Assembly: GCA_965240325.2 (NCBI GenBank)
Contig: OZ251229.1
Location: forward strand, 1,612,001-1,676,000
DNA: 64,000 nt
From: Rebecca billardiae RCC1528
Lineage: Eukaryota; Haptophyta
Direction of reading: 5' to 3'
Shown: positions 32,817-41,803 of the stretch, piece by piece
Numbering within the stretch: the first letter of the stretch is position 1
Layout: every line of letters begins with the position of its first letter
The notes under the pieces: generated by a model
What the model was told of the DNA's origin: nothing
Databases searched by the model: none
The model's input: only the letters and a program-made list of their open reading frames with translations
Translations under genes and position numbers: made by a program

Positions 32817-34331
32817 ATGCGATCGGCACCGGCGACAGCGCGGCTCACGTTCGGCGATCTGCCAGTGGAGGTGATCGAGCGCATCCTGACGTTCCTGCCC
32901 CTGCGCGCCCTGCTGAGCGCCAACGCCACCGCGCGCCTCTTCCGCGGCACGCGCGCCCACGGCCGCTCGCCCGTCGAGCATGCGCTGCACGTGCGCGCGC
33001 GCCGCCGCGGGCACACGCGCGCGCTGCCGGTGGCGACACCTGCGGGCGCGTGCACGTACACGGAGGAGCTCTTCGCACGCGAGCGCGTGCTCCAGCTCGC
33101 GCGCGCCCACGCCCACCTCGCCGCGTGCGGCGGCGACGATGAGTACTGGTCCCGATCGTTGAGCGCTTTTGTCGGCGACCGCGGCGAGCTGTGCGCGTGC
33201 GGCGAGGAGCTCGTGTACCACGACGAGGGCGAGCCAACGGAGGAGCTGCAGCCTCCTGCCGCGCTCGGCCTCCCAGCGCGCCCCGCCGCGCGCGTGCCAA
33301 CGCCCGCCCCGTCGCTGTCCGAGGTGCGCGTGTGCGCGGTCGCCGCCGGCCGCAGCCACGTGCTCGCGCTGAGCGCCACCGGGATCGTCCACGCGTGCGG
33401 CGGCAACTACAACGGCGAGCTGGGCGTCGGTGACACCCGTGATCGCGCCGACTTCACGCCGCTCGCAGCCCTGCGCGGGGACGTCATCGTCGCCATCGCG
33501 GCGGGAGACGCCCACAGCGTCGCGATCGGCGCGGCGGGGTACGCGTACAGCTGGGGCTGCAACGACTTTGGCCAGCTCGGGCTCGGCCGGTGCGAGGGCG
33601 AGGAGGAGGAGGAGGAAGGAGACGATGGAGTCAGCAGCCTCGGCGACCAGCGCACGCCTCGCCGCATCCGCGCGCTCGCGGGCGTGCGCCTGGGCGCCGC
33701 CTCGGCCGGGAGCACACACTCGCTGCTGCTCGGCACGGCCGGCTCCGTGTTCGCTTGTGGCCAGGGCCTCTTCGGCAGGCTGGGGCACGGTGACCACAGG
33801 CAGCAGCGCGCGCCGCGGCGGGTGGAGGCGCTCGCGGGCGTGCGCGCCGTGCACGTGAGCGCGGGCGACGCGCACAGCCTCGTGGTGGACGGTGCGGGCG
33901 CCGTGCACGCGTTCGGCCACGGCCGGTGCGGCTGCCTCGGGCTGGGAGACGAGTCGTCGCGTCTCACGCCGAAGCGCGTCGAGGCGCTGAGCGCCGTGCG
34001 CGCCGTGCGCGCGAGCGCGGGGTTCTACATCAGCGCGGTGCTCGGCGCCGACGGCAGCGTGTACACGTTTGGCGCGAACGACTGCGGTGAGCTCGGGCTC
34101 GGGGACTCGGCGCCGCGCCGCACACCGGAGCGCGTGTCCGCCCTGGCGGACGCGCGCGTGGTCGGCTGCGCCCTCGGCCGCTGCCACGCGCTGTTCGTGA
34201 CGGCGGCGGATGGCGTGTACTCGTGTGGCGCGCAGACCGCGGCGCTCGGCCATGACGTGAGCGTGGCCGCCGACCTGCCTCATCTGCCCACGCCCACGCG
34301 CGTGCACCTGCCGGGGCGCGAGGCGTGCTGA
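32817..34331 (+). CDS. F-box protein with RCC1 repeats
   Basis: A 504-aa single-exon protein. An F-box is visible near residues 12-45 (FGDLPVEVIERILTFLPLRA). From about residue 165 on there are at least six RCC1-type blades, each with a glycine-rich GxxHSxxL or similar and a W/FGxNxxGQLG core: ACGGNYNGELGVGD, SWGCNDFGQLGLG, ACGQGLFGRLGHGD, AFGHGRCGCLGLGD and TFGANDCGELGLGD. The blade repeats should form a propeller that binds a target. With the F-box, the protein is likely the substrate receptor of an SCF ubiquitin ligase; the target is unknown. An acidic Glu run near residue 265 interrupts one blade. ATG 32691 is an alternative start. Confidence 0.88.
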   Translation: MRSAPATARLTFGDLPVEVIERILTFLPLRALLSANATARLFRGTRAHGRSPVEHALHVRARRRGHTRALPVATPAGACTYTEELFARERVLQLARAHAHLAACGGDDEYWSRSLSAFVGDRGELCACGEELVYHDEGEPTEELQPPAALGLPARPAARVPTPAPSLSEVRVCAVAAGRSHVLALSATGIVHACGGNYNGELGVGDTRDRADFTPLAALRGDVIVAIAAGDAHSVAIGAAGYAYSWGCNDFGQLGLGRCEGEEEEEEGDDGVSSLGDQRTPRRIRALAGVRLGAASAGSTHSLLLGTAGSVFACGQGLFGRLGHGDHRQQRAPRRVEALAGVRAVHVSAGDAHSLVVDGAGAVHAFGHGRCGCLGLGDESSRLTPKRVEALSAVRAVRASAGFYISAVLGADGSVYTFGANDCGELGLGDSAPRRTPERVSALADARVVGCALGRCHALFVTAADGVYSCGAQTAALGHDVSVAADLPHLPTPTRVHLPGREAC

Positions 34332-34696
34332 CACCGGCCGCGATGCTGCGGCCTGCCCCGTTTCCGTGAATGAGATTATTCTGAGACCGTCGCCGCTGAC
34401 TACCGTGGCCATCTGCGCGCACGCATCATTGCCAGCAAAGCTACACCTGCGCGTGGCACTGGTGAGCACTGGATTTGAGCAGCGCACCGCGGCTGCCGCG
34501 TTGGGGCCCACGATGGATCGTGACGACCCGTCGACCCGCGCACTATGGAGTATGGTAGTAGCGCTGCGCTTTATAGTTTTTTCATATAGCACGATTTTAC
34601 ATATCGTCGCTTTTTTGAGTTTTTTCGTGTTGGGGCGGATTTCCGGCTGCCCGCCGCTGTTTTCGGTTTCGCGTGCGATCGGGTGAGCGAGGGGCG
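34332..34696. other. Intergenic; promoter side of the phosphatase gene
   Basis: 365 bp. Contains an AT-rich patch with T runs (about 34560-34625). No gene is seen. Confidence 0.45.
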
Positions 34697-36451
34697 ATGG
34701 GCGCGCCCGCCGCGGAGGACGTGGACGGGGCAGCGTCGCCCGCGAGCTCGATCTGGCGCGATGAGCGACTATTCCCGCCCATGTCTCCTGGCTCTACGCC
34801 GGCCAAGCCGGCCAAACTGAGTAAGCCGACGGCCGCGTCGACCACGCCGGCATCTCGCCTGCACTGGTCAACAGCGTCGAGCGCGGCTGCAGGTCGGTCG
34901 ACCTCGCCCTCGGCTCGCATGGGCGTCGCCGCGGCCGCCGCGCGTCGGCCGCGGCGTCCGACGCGCCCTTCGCGGCCGGTACTCGGTCCCGTGCACGCGG
35001 CCGCCAAATCGCCGCCCGTGCCCTACTCGGGCGAGCAGAGCGCGCGCAACGAGATCTCGGAGATTGTCAAGGACAGGCTGTACCTGTCCAATTGGCGCGG
35101 CGCGGAGGACGTGGAGGCGCTGCAGGCGCGCGGCGTGACGCACATCGTGTGCATCAACGACCAGGAGGAGCCCTTCCCCGAGCATTTCACCTACCTCGTC
35201 GTGCGCTCCGTCGAGGACCACGACGACGAGCGGATCGCGCCCACGTTTGCGCGCGTGCGGCGGTTTGTCGACGGAGCGCTCGGCGGCGGTGGCGCGGTGC
35301 TCGTGCACTGCGCGGGCGGGATCTCGCGCTCGAGCGCGGTGATGATCGCGATGCTCATGGAGCTCTACGCCATGCCGCTCCGCGAGGCCTTCGAGGCCGT
35401 GTACTCGCGCCGCCCCGTCACCTGGCCAAACGTGGGCTTCATGGCGCAGCTGATCGAGCATGAGCTGGCCCTGCAGCGGCGCGGCGCGCTGCCACACCTC
35501 GGGCCGGGGGGTGCCAAGCCGGGCACGTCGCTGGCGATGGAGGAGTACGCGGAGTGGACGAACAAGGGCGTGGAGGAGGTGGTGCGCCAGATCGACGTGA
35601 TGGCCGTCGAGCGCACGCTCTCGACGGGCGGAGGCGGCGCGCGGCGCGGCGGCATCGACGAGCTCAGCGCCCTCTCCGGACCTGCGGCTGAGGCTGAGGG
35701 CTCGGGCACGCACGCGACGCGGCTCGCGAGCGCGTCTCGGCTGACGAGCGTCTCTCGCTTCACGAGTGCATCGCGGCACACGAGCCTGATGCCCAGCGAG
35801 TCGGACGCTTCCGCGAACACCACGTTGACCATCGCGCGCGCCTTCTCCTCGCACGCGCGCGCCTCCTCCCTCTCGCACCGGCAGTCAGAGGAGCTGCACG
35901 CCGAGCTGAGCAGCACCATCCGCGAGCAGCGGCAGGCGCGCGTGGACGAGCAGATGCGCGCGATGCGCAAGATGCGGCAGGAGCAGGCGTCGATGTACAA
36001 CCTCTTCAAGGACGCCGCCGCGAAGGCCGCCGCGGACCAGGCCGAGATGGCGGCCGCCGACGCAGCGGCCGCGGAGAGCGCCGCCGCGGCCGCGCGCAAA
36101 AAGCGCCTGTCGAACGCAGGCGGCGACTCAGCTGCAACGCTGCGGCGCAGTGGCACGAATCGGCGCGCCGTCGAGAAGAGCGGGCGGTCGAACTGGCGCT
36201 CCGCGACGCTCGTCTCCACGGCGACGAAGCTGCCCTTTCGCTCGCCGCGCGTCTCCACGGCCTCCGCGCTGTCCACATCCTGGCGTTCCGAGAAGTCGGC
36301 GCCCAACGACGGCGACACTGGTGGTGGCGGCGGTCCCAGCCTTGCAAGGGACGAGTCGCTTGGCAGCGGCCTAGGGCTAGGCGGTGACGTGACTCGCGTG
36401 TCGAGCGAAGGTCTCGCGGGCCCCGCTGATGACGCTGACGTGTCGCAGTGA
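34697..36451 (+). CDS. Dual-specificity protein phosphatase with a coiled-coil tail
   Basis: A 584-aa single-exon protein from the first ATG of the frame. The DSP domain covers about residues 120-260: IVKDRLYLSNWRGAEDV at its start, general-acid Asp in RSVEDHDDER, and the P-loop VHCAGGISRSSAV with Cys205 and Arg211. Downstream the tail holds a Ser/Arg/Thr repeat (SASRLTSVSRFTSASRHTS), a long helix rich in Arg, Glu and Ala (EQRQARVDEQMRAMRKMRQE, then an AAAKAAADQAEMAAADAAAA stretch) and another Ser-rich end. The catalytic core is complete and should be active. The tail may localise it or be phosphorylated. Confidence 0.88.
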   Translation: MGAPAAEDVDGAASPASSIWRDERLFPPMSPGSTPAKPAKLSKPTAASTTPASRLHWSTASSAAAGRSTSPSARMGVAAAAARRPRRPTRPSRPVLGPVHAAAKSPPVPYSGEQSARNEISEIVKDRLYLSNWRGAEDVEALQARGVTHIVCINDQEEPFPEHFTYLVVRSVEDHDDERIAPTFARVRRFVDGALGGGGAVLVHCAGGISRSSAVMIAMLMELYAMPLREAFEAVYSRRPVTWPNVGFMAQLIEHELALQRRGALPHLGPGGAKPGTSLAMEEYAEWTNKGVEEVVRQIDVMAVERTLSTGGGGARRGGIDELSALSGPAAEAEGSGTHATRLASASRLTSVSRFTSASRHTSLMPSESDASANTTLTIARAFSSHARASSLSHRQSEELHAELSSTIREQRQARVDEQMRAMRKMRQEQASMYNLFKDAAAKAAADQAEMAAADAAAAESAAAAARKKRLSNAGGDSAATLRRSGTNRRAVEKSGRSNWRSATLVSTATKLPFRSPRVSTASALSTSWRSEKSAPNDGDTGGGGGPSLARDESLGSGLGLGGDVTRVSSEGLAGPADDADVSQ

Positions 36452-36938
36452 TGTAAGGAGACTTGGAACCACGGGGGCTCCCTGAGTACCCTGAGCCTGA
36501 GGAGTGACTGATGTGAGGCGGTCCGAGGGCGCGAGGCTGCGCACTGCTGGCTGGCACTCGTCTGCGCCATTCTCCGAGTCCGAGTCCGCTGGCCCGTGGC
36601 CGCGCACTCGCCGCACTCCGACTCAGTGGCATCAGTCACAGTGTCGACCTCAGGTAGCCTAGAGTGTCTCGGACTGATCATCACTACTGATTACTGTAAT
36701 TAGTGTAAAGCCGCGCGCTCGATTCTGTAGTCTTTGAATCGGCGCTGCTAAGCAGACAATAAGGTCGCGTCGACCATGAGTTGCATGACACTACGCTATA
36801 AACAATGCAGTGTCGATCATGCATGGCACCGCAGGTCCCAGTAGAAGTACTCAGACTGTGACATTCTCAACGCTGTAGTGCGCGGGCTGCGCACGCTCAT
36901 TCTCAAGTCTGTCTGGACGACTCTGGTTCAACGAACGC
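36452..36938. other. Intergenic; nothing recognised
   Basis: 487 bp between convergent genes. It has many short actg/cagt motifs and no gene. Confidence 0.5.
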
Positions 36939-37556
36939 CTAGTTGAACGGCACCGGCGAGCCGAGGAGCGAGTTGATGATGTACGGGTTGCCGTCAAGCT
37001 TCTCGTGCACCATCAGCGCGAGGATGCCCATCTGCGCCGCGCGGCCGTTGTTCAGCTCGATCGCGCGCTTCTGCAGCTTGGTCTCCTCGTCGAACGAGTC
37101 CCAGCCAAAGTCAAGCGCGCCGTTGCGGAAGTCGCCGACAAACTCGCCGTCACCGAGGTCCTTCATGACCGCGAGCTCGAGGAAGCCAACGAACGCGAAG
37201 ATCTGCGCGAGGCCCGCCGCCGGCACGACCGAGAGCGCCGCCAGGCCGTTGGGCACATCAGCGAACGGCAGGCCGTACGCGAGCTCGCCCGGGAGGCGGA
37301 TGCCGGCCGACGTCACGACGTGGCCCAGCACGGCGAGCATGCAGATGCGGCCGTGCTTGATCTCGACGAAGCGGAGGCGGTCGAAGCGCTCCTGGTCCGC
37401 GCCGTCGAGGAGGTTGAGCGGGTCGATGAAGCCGAGGGGCGGCTGCGCGCCGAGCTCCGACTCGAAGCCCATCGACACCGCCGCGCGCGACGCCGTCGGC
37501 GCGCGCATGGCCGGGCCGTTGAAGGCGAGGGCGGACACGAGGATCTGGGCGAACAT
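36939..37556 (-). CDS. Fucoxanthin chlorophyll a/c-type light-harvesting protein, copy 1
   Basis: 205 aa. Chlorophyll-binding helix 1 (RFVEIKHGRICMLAVLG) and helix 3 (KRAIELNNGRAAQMGILALM) with their Glu and Arg/Asn pigment and pairing residues are intact, with a middle helix at LAQIFAFVGFLELAV. The leader is short (MFAQILVSALAFNGPAM) and carries an ALA|F site like the ASAF plastid import motif; the reading frame is open a further ten codons upstream, and an acceptor-like CGCAG just before the ATG hints at a 5' intron. The protein is identical to that of the divergent copy at 37940-38557. It belongs to the plastid thylakoid antenna. Confidence 0.92.
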   Translation of the reverse strand: MFAQILVSALAFNGPAMRAPTASRAAVSMGFESELGAQPPLGFIDPLNLLDGADQERFDRLRFVEIKHGRICMLAVLGHVVTSAGIRLPGELAYGLPFADVPNGLAALSVVPAAGLAQIFAFVGFLELAVMKDLGDGEFVGDFRNGALDFGWDSFDEETKLQKRAIELNNGRAAQMGILALMVHEKLDGNPYIINSLLGSPVPFN

Positions 37557-37939
37557 GATGACTGCGAGACGTGGGATCGACGGCACGCGTCGCTGTGATC
37601 AGCGGGTGGCTCGGATCACGCAGGGAAAGCGCGCGGTCGCGGGACGGTCACGGGCGGGCCGCGATGCTTGCACCTTTGGTTTGGCCGACGACGGAGATCG
37701 GCGGTTGAAAGCGCGCGCGTTATTAAAAACGCAATTATGGGGGCGGTCAGATTTTGGGTCAGCAAATTAACATCTGCTAAGTCTCAACGCCCGCCCGTCA
37801 TCGTGTCGACCAACCGCTTGCAAGGTGCGCATCGCCGCCCGTGACCGCCCCACGACGCGCGCGCGTGACTGGCCGCCTGCGCCGCCGCGCTGACCGCCGT
37901 GACGCCCCAACGCGCGTCTCCCCGTGCTCCGCAGTCGCC
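37557..37939. promoter_or_regulatory. Divergent promoter between the two LHC genes
   Basis: 383 bp, not itself a palindrome, between two identical genes. A possible TATA-like element (ttattaaaaa) is near 37720-37730. It is expected to be light-regulated, but no known element was identified. Confidence 0.4.
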
Positions 37940-38557
37940 ATGTTCGCCCAGATCCTCGTGTCCGCCCTCGCCTTCAACGGCCCGGCCATGCGCGCGCCGA
38001 CGGCGTCGCGCGCGGCGGTGTCGATGGGCTTCGAGTCGGAGCTCGGCGCGCAGCCACCCCTCGGCTTCATCGACCCGCTCAACCTCCTCGACGGCGCGGA
38101 CCAGGAGCGCTTCGACCGCCTCCGCTTCGTCGAGATCAAGCACGGCCGCATCTGCATGCTCGCCGTGCTGGGCCACGTCGTGACGTCGGCCGGCATCCGC
38201 CTCCCGGGCGAGCTCGCGTACGGCCTGCCGTTCGCTGATGTGCCCAACGGCCTGGCGGCGCTCTCGGTCGTGCCGGCGGCGGGCCTCGCGCAGATCTTCG
38301 CGTTCGTTGGCTTCCTCGAGCTCGCGGTCATGAAGGACCTCGGTGACGGCGAGTTTGTCGGCGACTTCCGCAACGGCGCGCTTGACTTTGGCTGGGACTC
38401 GTTCGACGAGGAGACCAAGCTGCAGAAGCGCGCGATCGAGCTGAACAACGGCCGCGCGGCGCAGATGGGCATCCTCGCGCTGATGGTGCACGAGAAGCTT
38501 GACGGCAACCCGTACATCATCAACTCGCTCCTCGGCTCGCCGGTGCCGTTCAACTAA
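37940..38557 (+). CDS. Fucoxanthin chlorophyll a/c-type light-harvesting protein, copy 2
   Basis: 205 aa, the same protein as copy 1 and encoded almost base for base; the one difference I noticed is a silent change in the proline codon of QPPLGF. Both chlorophyll helices are intact. The acceptor-like ctccgcag shortly before the ATG again suggests an intron in the 5' leader. The two coding regions form an inverted repeat of about 620 bp per arm. Near-identity points to recent duplication or ongoing gene conversion. Copy 2 should be made with copy 1 from the shared promoter. Confidence 0.92.
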   Translation: MFAQILVSALAFNGPAMRAPTASRAAVSMGFESELGAQPPLGFIDPLNLLDGADQERFDRLRFVEIKHGRICMLAVLGHVVTSAGIRLPGELAYGLPFADVPNGLAALSVVPAAGLAQIFAFVGFLELAVMKDLGDGEFVGDFRNGALDFGWDSFDEETKLQKRAIELNNGRAAQMGILALMVHEKLDGNPYIINSLLGSPVPFN

Positions 38558-38980
38558 GCGGCTAAGCGCCCTACTAGCTAAGCTTACCGTGTCGTTACAA
38601 CTTGAAACAAGTCAAGTTACGTACGGGTGCGGCCCACTGCACAGATTATGGGCCCTGCGTCGGCAGAGTAGGCCGTTGCGTGTGATGCATATATATATAG
38701 GAATGACTACGATGGTTGCATGATCCGCCATATGTAATCAGCGCAATAACGACGCTATAGCTGCTGAACGAATATATGGTCAATATGGAAGGACTCACTC
38801 ACCGCATCACTGCCACTGGGCAACTGGCCGCGACGCAAGGAGACTGGCTCACTAAGTCACTAGTCACTGCTCGTTCGCGCGTCCCGGATAATTTATCGTC
38901 GTCATAGCAGCTAGCTCAATCACGCCGGGTCAGGGTGTCCGGTGTGTCGTGAAGCGCGTGAGTCAGACTCTGCTACAGTG
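38558..38980. other. Intergenic; nothing recognised
   Basis: 423 bp between convergent genes, with a short TA tract near 38689. No gene is seen. Confidence 0.5.
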
Positions 38981-40647
38981 TCAGGACCCTGGCGACAAGG
39001 CCACGCGCACAACGTCCACGTGCGGCGACGAGGCCGACGGGCGCTGACAGTGTGGCCGCAGCACGCCGTCAGGCCCTGTCCCTCCGCTGTCCATTGCGAA
39101 TGGAGGGGTGCGTCGGTGGGCGCCGCCGTCGGATGGGTCGTCTAGGTCCGCGTCACTCGCGTCGAGCAGCGGCGAGGCCGGCCCCGGGCTCGGCCCCGGG
39201 CTCGGGTGACGCAGGCCGAGCTTGAGCAGGTAGCTCGCCCGGATCTGCTGCGGCGATCGGCCGATGTGCTCGAGCTGCGGAGATGTGACGATCACGTCGT
39301 CGATGAGGGTGTGCAGGCTCTCGATGGCGAAGATACCCGAGGGCGAGCCCATCACAACGGCGGCGCGGCGCGCCTTCTCTATCTGGTCCTGCGCCGTCTG
39401 ACGCGGCGGCGGCTCCAGCTGCCGATGCCGCTTGATCAGCTTGTCGAGGAATCGATAGAAGAAAAGGCCGAGCATGATCACCAACAGGCCGCTCAAATTG
39501 GACGCGGTCAGCGGCTGCGCATTCGGCATGAAGGGCAGCGCGAAGGCGACGTTGCCGAGCGGCACGAGCAGCGTCATCGCGAGGTACAGCAGGCTCGCCG
39601 AGCCGTACTTGAGCATCAGGATGATCAGGATGTTGTACATCTGGTTCGCTACCAGGTATGCGCTCGCGAACACCAGCGCGCTCGGCCAGCAATCGTCTGC
39701 CGGCCGCAGCGCGGTCGCCGCGCCCTCGGTGACCGAGTTGATGCCGATGTAGCAGCGCCAGCCGTCGACGGCGTTGCGCCCCACGTCGCGCACCGCCACG
39801 CCCGTGAACGGCGCCGCCGGAATCGACAGCGGGATGCTAATCATGAACTGGTACACGCTGACGAAACCGTTGAGGAAGATCGGGTCGATGTCGACCTTGG
39901 CGAGCGCGCGCTCCTTGTACACGGTCGACAAGCACATGGGCACGCACGAGAGGACGAGCACGGCGGACCAGAGGACGGGCGAGCACTGGATCGCGTGGCA
40001 CGCGTCGGTCGGGTCGCCTGCCCTGAACGACGGCATCAGGATCACCGCGATCCCCACCACCACCGTGACCGCGCCCGCCACCTGCGAGCGCGTGTACTTT
40101 GCGCGCAGCGCAAAGCGCGAGATGATCATCGTGATCGGGATGGAGGACTGCGAGAGCAGGATGAGCAGGCTGCCGGACTTGATGAAGTTGGTCGCGAAGA
40201 GCTGCATGATGCCCGCGAGCGCATCGAGCCCGCCCATCGTGAAGAACACCACCTGAGGGATGTTGCGCTCCGCCTTAGAGACGCGCCCCAAAAAGTACAT
40301 CGGCAAGATGTACGCGAAGCTGGTGGGGATGTAGATGAAGGACGACATGAGGTTGACGAAGACGGGGTAGTTGTACAACGGGAACGTCATCAGCTTGATG
40401 AACACCTTGTTGCACAGGCCTGTGGGCACACACAGCGCGCACGCACGCGCGCGCGTGCGCGATCAGGTACGACGAATGCGGTTTGCGTACATCTCGCAGC
40501 GGCACAAGGCCGCAACCCCGCCCGTGATAGCGCGCACGCACCCACGAACAAGAGCGCGCCGAACGTCAACGCCAGCCGCTGCCTCTTGGCCGCTCTCAAT
40601 GCGGCTGCTTCTGCATCTGCCGTGTGCAGGGCCGTGGAGACCAGCAT
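38981..40647 (-). CDS. CRT-like transporter (drug/metabolite transporter superfamily)
   Basis: Two exons (40647-40542 and 40419-38981; 122-bp intron with donor GTGCGTGCGC) give 514 aa. Joining gives ALLFVGLCNKVFIKLM, the first helix of the chloroquine-resistance-transporter-like class, followed by FPLYNYPVFVNLMSSFIYIP. Later helices include GGLDALAGIMQLFATNFI, LLILLSQSSIPITMIISRFAL, VAGAVTVVVGIAVILM and LLVIMLGLFFYRFLDKL, ten in all by my count. CRT-like proteins move small thiols, peptides or drugs across vacuolar or plastid membranes. The last about 130 residues are hydrophilic, with Pro/Ser-rich repeats, and are probably cytosolic. The start was chosen at MLVSTALH; the frame is open upstream to 40758. 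Confidence 0.85.
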
Positions 40648-41071
40648 GTCTCCCGACGCCCGAGCGCTGCGGGTCGAGCTTTTGGTCAGTAGTGTCGTCC
40701 GATGCTTGTGAGCACCAGCAGGGCAGCCGAACTCACACAGTTTCCAGGCCGCTATCACGCCTTAACCAAGTGTGCACGTTAAAACATAGTAAACTGTACC
40801 CGTGCAAAGACCAGCCAGTCGTCGTCAGACGAAGCATACAGCATGATACAAGTACAGACAGTACCAGGTAGACGACCGAAACTGCTTTGACGAACGGCCC
40901 CGGCGAGCAGCTCGTATCTAGTAGTACTAACTAGTGGTACCCCCATAGCGTGCCATACTACTAGCACGGCCCTTGCTACTAGTAACTAGTATCAGTTTGA
41001 GGCCGACGGTGGTACGCACTGAGTAGCTTGCTCAACTGTACGGTGACGACGACAGGTGTCCGCGACGAGCC
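40648..41071. other. Intergenic; nothing recognised
   Basis: 424 bp holding the CRT-like promoter and the 3' end of the next gene. It has many actagt motifs near 40918-40995. No gene is seen. Confidence 0.5.
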
Positions 41072-41722
41072 CTACGCCGGCGTGAGAGCGAGTACCACCT
41101 GGGTCACGAACGCCGCCCTCTCCGAATCAAAGTGCGGCCTCAGCGCCCAGAGTGCTGTCAGCTCGTCGACGTCCGCGGCGCTTGCAGCATCCGCGAGCTG
41201 GTCAGCGATGCTTGCCTTGAGAGCCACCTCGCGGCTGCACGCGTCGTGTATGGCGGCGAGGTCTTCGATGCACTGGACCACTGAAGGCACGCCCACGCGA
41301 GCGCGTGCCTCCATTCCGAGCGCGCCGATCGCACTGGCCGCAAGCGGCTGCGTGGCCGCATCGACAGAGGGTGACTGTTGCATCAGCCGGCGCCACGCAG
41401 CCGCATAGTTGGCGCCCATGCCATCTCGAACACTCTCAAAGCCGGCCAGCGCATCGCGCAAGGCCGCGAGCAAGTTGTGCACGCCAGCAACGTGCTTGTC
41501 CCGCAAGGCCCGCACTAGCCCAGCCCCGTGCGTCGCGAGCACGCCGAAGCGACGTGCGTCTGCGTCGGCGCCTGCGATGTTGTCGGCGCTAAGCAGGTGG
41601 AGACGCGAGTGGAAGTCGGCGAGGGTGCGAAGTAGCGGAGCACACTCGCGCTCGCTCGCCTCCCACCGCTTAAGCTGCGTGTCGAGGTCGGCGTACGACG
41701 ACACCACCCACTGCGCGTCCAT
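41072..41722 (-). CDS. AIRIM (C1orf109)-like helical protein
   Basis: A 216-aa single-exon protein, mostly helical. The order of features follows AIRIM/C1orf109: an N-terminal W-x-S-x-R-x-C pattern with LLRTLADFHSRL, a middle LVRALRDKHVAGVHNLLAAL, then SVVQCIEDLAAIHD and a closing LTALWALRPHFDSERAAFVTQVVLAL. In animals this small protein works with the SPATA5 AAA+ complex in ribosome maturation. The match is by pattern and recollection and should be tested. It is head-to-head with WRNIP1 at only 81 bp. Confidence 0.5.
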   Translation of the reverse strand: MDAQWVVSSYADLDTQLKRWEASERECAPLLRTLADFHSRLHLLSADNIAGADADARRFGVLATHGAGLVRALRDKHVAGVHNLLAALRDALAGFESVRDGMGANYAAAWRRLMQQSPSVDAATQPLAASAIGALGMEARARVGVPSVVQCIEDLAAIHDACSREVALKASIADQLADAASAADVDELTALWALRPHFDSERAAFVTQVVLALTPA

Positions 41723-41803
41723 CACCGCGCGGCAGCCATCGTCCCCGCTGCTCGGGCGACTGTCCGGTGACAGTCCTCGACCAACGGGTTGGGCACTTGG
41801 GCC
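41723..41803. promoter_or_regulatory. Very short divergent promoter, AIRIM-like / WRNIP1
   Basis: 81 bp between opposed start codons. No TATA box is seen. A shared promoter is inferred. Confidence 0.4.

Noticed and set aside
32796-34592. 598-codon leftward frame
   Set aside because: Antisense of the F-box/RCC1 gene, whose repeats are unmistakable on the plus strand.
37784-38553. Leftward frames over LHC copy 2, and rightward frames over copy 1
   Set aside because: They are the two complementary-strand readings of the LHC gene; identical shadows occur over both copies.
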